Positions 41,250 to 47,332 of a stretch of DNA of 64,000 nt are shown here, in pieces. Position 1 is the first letter of the stretch, and the number at the start of each line of letters is the position of its first letter. The DNA is taken from the NCBI GenBank assembly GCA_045604405.1, contig JAZUNZ010000031.1, forward strand, positions 1 through 64,000. Reading direction: 5' to 3'. The stretch comes from UMGS1649 sp045604405 (GTDB taxonomy: Bacteria > Bacillota > Clostridia > TANB77 > CAG-465). The position numbers and the translations under genes are program-made. Under the pieces are notes generated by a model. The model searched no databases. It had not been told where the DNA came from and saw only the letters and a program-made list of their open reading frames with translations.

Positions 41250-42425
41250 ATGAGAAATAAATTTTTGAGTGTTTTAGCGATAATGTTTGTAGTGTTAATT
41301 TCTATTACAAATGTTTATGCTACAGATGGGATGTTTCATTTGGGAGTATATGAAGATATATACAAGCTAAGTGAACAAGAAGATGTAATAGATTTACCAT
41401 TTGTGAATATGTTTGCAAATGCTGCAACTTATGACAAAATAATAACGCATTCTGGAATAAGCTTTGGACAATCTACAATAGATGTAGACGACAAGTTAGA
41501 AGGAGCACATATACTTTTTACAAATGATATGATAACTATAAAAGGTGAAGTTGAAAATGCGTTAATATTTGGTTCTAACGCAGTAATAGAAGGAAAAATT
41601 ACAGAAGATTCTATTATATTAGCTCCAACTGTTCAAATTTTAGAAAATGCTACTATAGAAAAAGATGTAATTATAGTGGCAAATAATTTAGATATAAAAG
41701 GAACAATTAAAGGCAATGTAATAGCAACAGTAGCTGAAACAGCTAATATTTCAGGTGTCATACAAGATGATCTTAGAATGATAGCTAGAGAAGTAGTATT
41801 TGACGGAGAAGAAATAAAAGGAGATCTATACCTTGAGACAAACGCAGATACAACAGCTATAAAAGAAAAATATACTGAAGCTACTATTGTATCTTTAGTA
41901 GAGGAAACAGAATCAGCAATAGATTGGATGAATGTATTTACAAATGGTGTAATTACTGTCATTGTATATAGCATAATATGTTTCGTGGTTACTAGAAAAA
42001 ATGGCAACATAGTAGAAAAAGCGTGCAATAAGTTTAAAAAATATACAACTTATGGGCTTTTAATGTCAATAGTTATGTTAATATTATTAATATTGTTACC
42101 AATGTTATTAATTGTGCTTGCAGTTGCTGGATTCGGAATAATTGCTTGGCCAATATTAATAGCATTTATAGCAATAGTATTACTAACATGGACAACAGCC
42201 ATGCTAATAGTTGGAATGGCTATATTTGATGCAATAAAAGATAAAGTGGGCAAATTCAAAATACCAGTTATAGCTTTAATATACATAGTATTATTTGCTC
42301 TAACACAAATAACATTTATTTCAACATATGCAAATATGGCAATGTTAATAATTGCATTAGCTATAATAATGACAATGATTACTAAAAAGCTTCCAAGTGA
42401 AGTAAAAGAAAAAGTAAGCAAATAA
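41250..42425 (+). CDS. secreted-domain bactofilin-like (polymer-forming) membrane protein
   Basis: 391 residues: a signal peptide (1-25, ITNVYAT), then ~85-215 a right-handed beta-helix of bactofilin type with repeated short strands (AHILFTNDMITIKGEVENAL; IILAPTVQILENATIEKDVI; LDIKGTIKGNVIATV). Four or five transmembrane helices follow from ~225 to 375. The beta-helix probably faces outside. Such fusions occur in clostridia, but their role is not known; envelope scaffolding is a guess. The stop shares a bidirectional terminator with the convergent glycosyltransferase. Confidence 0.75.
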   Translation: MRNKFLSVLAIMFVVLISITNVYATDGMFHLGVYEDIYKLSEQEDVIDLPFVNMFANAATYDKIITHSGISFGQSTIDVDDKLEGAHILFTNDMITIKGEVENALIFGSNAVIEGKITEDSIILAPTVQILENATIEKDVIIVANNLDIKGTIKGNVIATVAETANISGVIQDDLRMIAREVVFDGEEIKGDLYLETNADTTAIKEKYTEATIVSLVEETESAIDWMNVFTNGVITVIVYSIICFVVTRKNGNIVEKACNKFKKYTTYGLLMSIVMLILLILLPMLLIVLAVAGFGIIAWPILIAFIAIVLLTWTTAMLIVGMAIFDAIKDKVGKFKIPVIALIYIVLFALTQITFISTYANMAMLIIALAIIMTMITKKLPSEVKEKVSK

Positions 42426-42437
42426 AATGAATAAAAA

Positions 42438-42473
42438 GGCAAAACAATCCTCTTTTAACGAGGATTGTTTTTG
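42438..42473 (+). terminator. bidirectional terminator between convergent genes
   Basis: GCAAAACAATCCTC / GAGGATTGTTTTTGC with a 7-base loop and T tracts on both strands. The minus-strand gene's stop codon (42455-42457) lies in the loop. Confidence 0.88.
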
Positions 42474-43534
42474 CTTTCAAAAAACGTTTTATTATTAAGG
42501 TAGCTTGGATTTTCTGGCTTTATGCTACCTGCCATTTCGTTATATTCTATTGCATGATCAATATCTCCTAAATGGTAATAACAAACGCATAAATTTATAT
42601 ATGGTATGAAGTCGTAGTAATCTTTTGAAAAGAAACCGCCAGACGAGATATCATACTTCTTATCTAAGGCCTCTTTTAGCCAATAGATAGCAAGGGTATA
42701 GTTTTTTTTAGATATAAAATGCTGGCCTATATTACAGCACACTTCGGCACGAGGTACATCGTATTCAAATGATTTAAACAGCAAACTAAGGGCTGAAGTT
42801 TCATCTTTTAAGTCTGTATAAAGGTGATATAAATCAAGGCATGCAGATATCTTGTTTTCTACCCAAGCATCTGGCATGTTAAATAAATTGTTGTATTCTT
42901 TTATGCTTTCTTCATATCTTTTTGCATACATAAGCTCTCTTGCATAATAAAAGGTTTGTCTTGCATCAAATATTTCGCCCTTTTCTTTCATCTTTTCAAA
43001 AATTGTAAGATTTCTTTTAGGATCAGAGGCATGTATTTTCTTATGAGTTATCGCAATGTCTTCTTTTAATACTTTACCACTTCTTGGAATTACTTCATGA
43101 ATTGGGCTTATCCATTTGAAATTTTTAGAACGCTTCACAATCCTTTCGCGGTAAAAAGAAAGAGCAGGAATACCATTTTTATCTAAATTTAGATTATATT
43201 TTAGTAGAACCATGTCAATATCTAAGGTTAGTATTTTTTTAAGAACCTTTAGTTTTTCTCTATCTTCTTCTAGTATGACATCGTCTGCGTCCAACCACAT
43301 AATATAGTCTTTAGTTGCTTTTGAAAAAGAAAAGTTTCTAGCCTTTGAAAAGTCATAACACCATTTAAAGTCATAAACATTATTAGTATATCTTAATGCA
43401 ATTTCTTTAGTATCATCTGTAGAACCGGTATCTACAATTATTATTTCATCTGCAATATCCTTCATAGAGTCTAAACATCTACCTAATGTATCGTGCTCGT
43501 TTTTTACAATCATACATAAAGAAAGAGTTATCAT
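42455..43534 (-). CDS. GT2 glycosyltransferase with C-terminal TPR-like region
   Basis: 359 residues. The GT-A start is LSLCMIVKNEHDTLGRCLDS, then EIIIVDTGSTDDT and the metal site IMWLDADDVI, the subtype that carries C-terminal tetratricopeptide-like helices (here ~215-350, YESIKEYNNLFN; IEYNEMAGSIKPENPSYLNN). Members include SunS-like enzymes that glycosylate peptides, as well as lipid- or glycan-directed ones. I chose the ATG at 43534 because AGGTGA lies just upstream of it and the frame before it is hydrophobic and unrelated. Substrate unknown; the nearby spore-surface candidates are possible acceptors. Confidence 0.85.
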   Translation of the reverse strand: MITLSLCMIVKNEHDTLGRCLDSMKDIADEIIIVDTGSTDDTKEIALRYTNNVYDFKWCYDFSKARNFSFSKATKDYIMWLDADDVILEEDREKLKVLKKILTLDIDMVLLKYNLNLDKNGIPALSFYRERIVKRSKNFKWISPIHEVIPRSGKVLKEDIAITHKKIHASDPKRNLTIFEKMKEKGEIFDARQTFYYARELMYAKRYEESIKEYNNLFNMPDAWVENKISACLDLYHLYTDLKDETSALSLLFKSFEYDVPRAEVCCNIGQHFISKKNYTLAIYWLKEALDKKYDISSGGFFSKDYYDFIPYINLCVCYYHLGDIDHAIEYNEMAGSIKPENPSYLNNKTFFESKNNPR

Positions 43535-43579
43535 AAAATCACCTAATTTAATATATGATATTTTTAAAAGATAAGTGAC

Positions 43580-43607
43580 ACAAATTAAGAGGACAAGGCA
43601 TAATATA
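43580..43607 (+). promoter_or_regulatory. candidate sigma-K type promoter of the Cys-rich protein
   Basis: AC (43580-43581), 17 bases, CATAATATA (43599-43607), fitting the mother-cell sigma-K pattern AC-N16/17-CATAnnnTA. The ATG is 38 bases downstream. Inferred from consensus only. Confidence 0.4.
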
Positions 43608-43645
43608 TATTGGACACGATGTCCGAAGAAAGGGTAGATTAAAAA

Positions 43646-43948
43646 ATGAATAAAAATGGATATAATTGTTGTTGGTGCTGTTGTGAAAACTTTAAGAACG
43701 ATTGGGGTTGTGGACACGAAAAAGAATCTCACAAATGTTACTATGAGAAAGAAAAAGAATTTCCAAAATGCAATTGCTATGAAAAGGAAAAAGAGTTTCC
43801 AAGCTGTGGATGTTCACAAGGAAACTATTCAAACAAAAACTACGATTTTGGATTTGCTAACAAATCTAAATATGAAAATTCTTGTGGATGCCAAAAGGGT
43901 AATTACGGACACGAAAAATACGATCAAAAGAATTTTGGCTGGTATTAA
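43646..43948 (+). CDS. small Cys-rich repetitive protein, candidate spore-coat component
   Basis: 100 residues with 13 cysteines, in CCWCCC near the start and in CNC, CGC and CGC triplets. A duplicated YEKEKEFP unit precedes CNC and CGC, and the C-terminal half is Asn/Tyr/Gly-rich (GNYSNKNYDFG; GNYGHEKYD). No signal peptide. No known family seen; the composition (Cys, Tyr, Lys, Gly) resembles cross-linked spore-coat proteins, and a collagen-like gene lies nearby. AAGAAAGGG upstream is a weak ribosome binding site. An overlapping frame of similar length lacks any such pattern. Confidence 0.65.
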   Translation: MNKNGYNCCWCCCENFKNDWGCGHEKESHKCYYEKEKEFPKCNCYEKEKEFPSCGCSQGNYSNKNYDFGFANKSKYENSCGCQKGNYGHEKYDQKNFGWY

Positions 43949-43958
43949 TATTGAAAAA

Positions 43959-43980
43959 AGGGGTAGAAAAATCTACCTCT
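43959..43980 (+). terminator. hairpin after the Cys-rich gene
   Basis: AGGGGTAGA / TCTACCTCT with loop AAAA and one wobble. No T tract follows, so termination would be weak. Confidence 0.5.
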
Positions 43981-43986
43981 TACATA

Positions 43987-44015
43987 TTGAAAATTAAAAA
44001 AAGTTACTATATAAT
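43987..44015 (+). promoter_or_regulatory. sigma-A promoter of the following unknown gene
   Basis: TTGAAA (43987-43992), 17 bases, TATAAT (44010-44015). Confidence 0.75.
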
Positions 44016-44066
44016 ATGCTAAGAAATAAAAACAACTAAACTAAATAATTTTAGGGAGATAAATAT

Positions 44067-44645
44067 ATGTTGAAACTTTTACGTATAGAAGATACAAATG
44101 TTTTTGCTATAGTAGAGGAGGAGAAATTTAACAAATATCTAGAAGTAGATGGCTATACTCGGATTGAAGAAACTGCTGCGAAAGATTTTGTAGTAAATTT
44201 AAGTATGCAAGAACATTCTTGGTTTGGCGAAGTGCAAAAACTACGTGAAGAGAAAAGAGCAGAGCTGTATAAAAATGAAGGAAACGAAAAAAAGGTGTAT
44301 ATAGACTTAAAAACGATTCTTATTCATTACTTTAATGAATCCAATAAGTTTCATGTAGTAGTAAGAAAAATAGTGAACCTGGCAAATCATATGTATAATG
44401 CACTAAGAGATAGAATATTACTAGATAATTACGACATTAGTTTAGATATGTTTGCAGAAAGCGTTGAAAGAATACTTCAATATAATAGGGATATTTTTGC
44501 AACGGATTCTGACACAGAGATTACTTTTGACTCTTGGATTTATTTTAAATTATCTGTTGAAGATGCTGAAGCATTAGCAAAATTACATCCGTTAGATGAA
44601 ATTGTATTGGATATTATTAGAGAGTTTATACAAAAGCACAAGTAA
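44067..44645 (+). CDS. unrecognised cytosolic protein
   Basis: 192 residues, no signal or membrane helix. It opens LKLLRIEDTNVFAIVEEEKF, has a charged middle (LREEKRAELYKNEGNEKK) and a helical C-terminal half (FHVVVRKIVNLANHMYNALR; DEIVLDIIREFIQKHK). I recognise no family. AGGGAGA precedes the ATG and a consensus promoter lies upstream, so it is a real gene. It sits alone between hairpins in the region of probable spore-surface genes. Confidence 0.65.
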   Translation: MLKLLRIEDTNVFAIVEEEKFNKYLEVDGYTRIEETAAKDFVVNLSMQEHSWFGEVQKLREEKRAELYKNEGNEKKVYIDLKTILIHYFNESNKFHVVVRKIVNLANHMYNALRDRILLDNYDISLDMFAESVERILQYNRDIFATDSDTEITFDSWIYFKLSVEDAEALAKLHPLDEIVLDIIREFIQKHK

Positions 44646-44649
44646 CAAG

Positions 44650-44678
44650 AAGGGTAGATAGAAATATCTGCTCTTTTT
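44650..44678 (+). terminator. intrinsic terminator
   Basis: GGGTAGATA (44652-44660) / TATCTGCTC (44665-44673) with loop GAAA and TTTTT after it. Confidence 0.75.
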
Positions 44679-44679
44679 G

Positions 44680-44707
44680 TTGCATAAATAGAATTTATGC
44701 ATATAAT
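44680..44707 (+). promoter_or_regulatory. promoter of the collagen-like gene (sigma-A or mother-cell type)
   Basis: TTGCAT (44680-44685), 16 bases, TATAAT (44702-44707). The same bases contain CATATAATA (44700-44708), which fits a sigma-K -10, but no AC -35 is at the right distance. Both readings are possible. Confidence 0.5.
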
Positions 44708-44744
44708 ACATTAGATGTTTTATACATCTAGAAGGAGTAGTATA

Positions 44745-45386
44745 ATGAACAGAAATTGTTGTAATAATGGATTCGACGAAATAGACAACTGCAACTTCAG
44801 ACCACCTAGACCAAATTGTTGTTTAGAGGGGCCTATTGGTCCACAAGGACCAATGGGCAGACCAGGTCCACAGGGGCCTCAAGGACCACAAGGACCACAA
44901 GGTCCAGTTGGTGCTCAAGGTCCGATGGGAATAACAGGTCCAACTGGCCCAGTGGGTGCGACGGGCGCTACAGGCCCAACTGGTCCTACTGGTGAACAAG
45001 GATTACAAGGAACTCCAGGCGTGGCCGGTCCAATAGGTCCAACAGGCGCAACAGGTCTAACAGGGGCTACAGGCGCAACAGGTGCTACAGGCCCAACTGG
45101 AGCAACTCCGACCCTTACAATTGGTACGGTAACAACAGGTGAACCTGGAAGTGCAGCAGCTGCGTCAATTACAGGTACAGCACCTAACTTCGTACTAAAT
45201 CTAACAATACCACAAGGTCCAACGGGGGTTACAGGAGCTACAGGCGCAACAGGTCCAACGGGCGCAACTGGTGAAACAGGAGTGGCTGGAGAAGTAGGTC
45301 CAACGGGTGCTACAGGAGCAACTGGCGCTACAGGTCCAACCGGTCCTACAGGAGCTACAGGCCCAACTGGTCCAGCTGGAGCATAG
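44745..45386 (+). CDS. collagen-like (G-x-y repeat) protein, BclA-like
   Basis: 213 residues. A ~30-residue N-terminal segment with CC pairs (NRNCCNNGFDEIDNCN; RPNCCLEGP) leads into Gly-x-y triplets, first GPQ-rich, then GPT/GAT-rich. They are interrupted at ~120-160 by a non-collagen segment (TLTIGTVTTGEPGSAAAASI) and resume to the end, GPTGPAGA. Such proteins form triple-helical filaments on the exosporium or cell surface. The usual C-terminal globular trimerisation domain is absent. ATG 44745 follows AAGGAG; ATG 44715 has no ribosome binding site. GC content is raised by Gly/Pro codons. Confidence 0.88.
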   Translation: MNRNCCNNGFDEIDNCNFRPPRPNCCLEGPIGPQGPMGRPGPQGPQGPQGPQGPVGAQGPMGITGPTGPVGATGATGPTGPTGEQGLQGTPGVAGPIGPTGATGLTGATGATGATGPTGATPTLTIGTVTTGEPGSAAAASITGTAPNFVLNLTIPQGPTGVTGATGATGPTGATGETGVAGEVGPTGATGATGATGPTGPTGATGPTGPAGA

Positions 45387-45418
45387 GCAGCAAAGTTAAA
45401 AAAATAACTTTCAAACTA

Positions 45419-45447
45419 TTGCAATATTATAGAAATTGTAGTACAAT
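45419..45447 (+). promoter_or_regulatory. sigma-A promoter of the rimP-nusA-infB operon
   Basis: TTGCAA (45419-45424), 17 bases, TACAAT (45442-45447). A weak AAAGTTA/TAACTTT hairpin (45392-45411) just upstream may end the collagen-like transcript. Confidence 0.7.
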
Positions 45448-45470
45448 ATTAGTGTCAATATGGGAAATGC

Positions 45471-45498
45471 AAGTGAGAGGACATGAGTCCTCTCACTT
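45471..45498 (+). promoter_or_regulatory. leader hairpin of the rimP-nusA-infB operon
   Basis: A perfect 12-bp stem AAGTGAGAGGAC (45471-45482) / GTCCTCTCACTT (45487-45498) with loop ATGA, between promoter and rimP, with no T tract after it. It may stabilise the message or serve as a control element. Confidence 0.6.
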
Positions 45499-45521
45499 AA
45501 TGTAATGTAAAGGAGGATGCT

Positions 45522-45980
45522 ATGTCGAAATTAACGGATAGTATAGAAAATAAAATTGTAAAAGATGTAGAAGCTTTAGGATATGAAATTGAGTACACAG
45601 AATATGTAAAAGAAGGCGACAGCAAAATATTTAGGGTGGTAATAGATAAGCCGGGAGAAAGCCTTACTACAGAGGCCTGTGAAATAGTTAGCAGGAAAAT
45701 TGAAAATACTGTAGACGGCCTTATGGCTAAAGATGAAGCTTATGTTTTAGAGGTTTCATCACCAGGCTTAGAAAGAGCATTGAAAAATAATAAATTATAC
45801 CAAAAATACATAGGTAATAATGTTAGAATTAAATTGTATAAGAAGGTAGAAGAAGTAAAGGAGCTAGAAGGAACACTTATTGAATCTAAAGAGGATTATA
45901 TAGTACTTCTAGTAGAAGATAAACAAATAAAAATAGAAAGAGAAAATATAGCTTGTGGAAACACAGTATATGAATTTTAG
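45522..45980 (+). CDS. rimP: ribosome maturation factor RimP
   Basis: Needed for 30S subunit maturation. 152 residues. The N-terminal KH-like domain has GYEIEYTEYVKEGDSKIFRV and VVIDKPGESLTTEACEIVSR, then YVLEVSSPGLERALKN, the RimP signature, and an SH3-like C-terminal domain (IRIKLYKKVEE-like; DYIVLLVEDKQIKIERENIA). First gene of the classical rimP-nusA-rnpM-infB-rbfA operon. AGGAGG precedes the ATG. Confidence 0.95.
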   Translation: MSKLTDSIENKIVKDVEALGYEIEYTEYVKEGDSKIFRVVIDKPGESLTTEACEIVSRKIENTVDGLMAKDEAYVLEVSSPGLERALKNNKLYQKYIGNNVRIKLYKKVEEVKELEGTLIESKEDYIVLLVEDKQIKIERENIACGNTVYEF

Positions 45981-45992
45981 GAGGAATTGAAA

Positions 45993-47072
45993 ATGGCAAA
46001 GAAAAGTAGTGCAAAAGCAAGTGCAGTAGAATTATTAGAGGCGCTTGATGAACTTCAAAACGAAAAGGGAATAACTAAAGATTATATGGTAGAATCTTTA
46101 AAATTAGCTTTAGAAGCGGCATATAAGAAAAACTATGAAACAGGTGAAGAAGTAAACGTAGATATAGATGAAAACACTGGAGTTATATCTGTTTATGCTG
46201 TAAAAAAAGTTGTGAGTGATGTGGAAAATCCAGACACAGAAATAACACTTGACGCAGCAAAGTTAATAAATAAAAGAGCAAAATTGGGTTCTGAAATAAA
46301 AATTGAAGTTACACCTAAAAATTTTGGAAGAATTGCAGCTTCTGCAGGTAAACAAATAATAATTCAAAGATTAAGAGAAGCAGAACATGATCTTGTATTT
46401 ACACAATATAGCGATAAACAAGGCGAAATTGTTATAGGTGTTGTTCAAAGAACAGATAAAATGGGTATGATAGTAGACCTAGGTCGTGTTGAAGCATTAA
46501 TTCCATCTAAAGAATTAGTGCCAACAGAAAGATTTGAAACACACGAGAGAATAAAAGCATATGTGCAAAAAGTAGATGATTCAGCAAAATTCGGACCACA
46601 AGTGATACTTTCTCGTCGCGATCCTGGTTTTGTTAAAAAGCTATTTGAACTTGAAGTTCCAGAAATAGAAGAAGGAATAGTTGAAGTTAAGGCAGTAGCA
46701 AGAGAAGCAGGACAAAGAAGTAAAGTTGCAGTTTATTCTGAAGATGAAAACATAGATCCAGTAGGAGCATGTATTGGAAAAAAAGGAATGAGAATAAACG
46801 AAATAATGGAAGAACTAAATGGCGAAAAAATCGATGTTATACCATACAGCGATGATGTTCCAAGTTTTATAGTAAATGCATTATCTCCAGCAGGAATTAT
46901 GGCCATAGATATAAATGATGAAGAACATGTAGCAACTATAGTTGTTCCAGATGATCAATTATCTTTAGCTATAGGTGCTAAGGGACAAAATGTAAGACTT
47001 GCGGCAATACTTACTGGTTGGAAGATAGATATAAAGACTAAGACGGAAATAGAAAATAGAATAGTTGAATAG
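45993..47072 (+). CDS. nusA: transcription elongation/termination factor NusA
   Basis: Binds RNA polymerase and nascent RNA and modulates pausing and termination. 359 residues: an N-terminal domain (ELLEALDELQNEKGITKDYM), an S1 domain (GEIVIGVVQRTDKMGMIVDL), then two KH domains (VKAVAREAGQRSKVAVYSED, DPVGACIGKKGMRINEIMEE; LSLAIGAKGQNVRLAAILTG). It ends after KH2 without the acidic repeats of enterobacterial NusA, as is normal for Firmicutes. ATG 45993 has AGGAGGA 7 bases upstream; TTG 45987 is less likely. Confidence 0.96.
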   Translation: MAKKSSAKASAVELLEALDELQNEKGITKDYMVESLKLALEAAYKKNYETGEEVNVDIDENTGVISVYAVKKVVSDVENPDTEITLDAAKLINKRAKLGSEIKIEVTPKNFGRIAASAGKQIIIQRLREAEHDLVFTQYSDKQGEIVIGVVQRTDKMGMIVDLGRVEALIPSKELVPTERFETHERIKAYVQKVDDSAKFGPQVILSRRDPGFVKKLFELEVPEIEEGIVEVKAVAREAGQRSKVAVYSEDENIDPVGACIGKKGMRINEIMEELNGEKIDVIPYSDDVPSFIVNALSPAGIMAIDINDEEHVATIVVPDDQLSLAIGAKGQNVRLAAILTGWKIDIKTKTEIENRIVE

Positions 47073-47080
47073 GAGTTTAC

Positions 47081-47329
47081 ATGAAGAACATAAGAACATG
47101 TATAGCATGTAGAACAAAAAAAGAAAAAAGCGAACTTTTAAGAATTATTGCAAAGGATAACATAGCAGTTATAGATGAAATGCAAAAACAAAACACTAGA
47201 GGCATGTATATTTGTGACAATAAAAATTGCATAAATAAATTGCTAAAAGTAAAAGATATTACAAAGTGTATAAAAATACAAGCAACAAGTGAAAGTATTA
47301 AAGAATTATTGAAGAATTTGGGGGAATAA
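47081..47329 (+). CDS. rnpM: RNase P modulator RnpM (YlxR)
   Basis: 82 residues. IRTCIACRTKKEKSELLRII and then NTRGMYICDNKNCINKLLK are the YlxR signature. In Bacillus the protein binds RNase P RNA and modulates its activity. It sits 8 bases after nusA. The ylxQ (L7Ae-like) gene that often follows is absent, and infB comes directly. Confidence 0.92.
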   Translation: MKNIRTCIACRTKKEKSELLRIIAKDNIAVIDEMQKQNTRGMYICDNKNCINKLLKVKDITKCIKIQATSESIKELLKNLGE

Positions 47330-47332
47330 GAT

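Noticed and set aside
43535..43732. 66-residue N-terminal extension of the TPR glycosyltransferase
   Set aside because: The extension is hydrophobic and unrelated to the family, and AGGTGA lies right before the internal ATG at 43534.
43656..43997. 113-residue frame overlapping the Cys-rich gene
   Set aside because: It has no ribosome binding site and no regular pattern, whereas the overlapping frame shows ordered Cys and YEKEKEFP repeats.
44800..45386. Possible CRISPR or tandem-repeat array
   Set aside because: The repeats are Gly-x-y codon triplets in one open frame, without constant repeat length or unique spacers.
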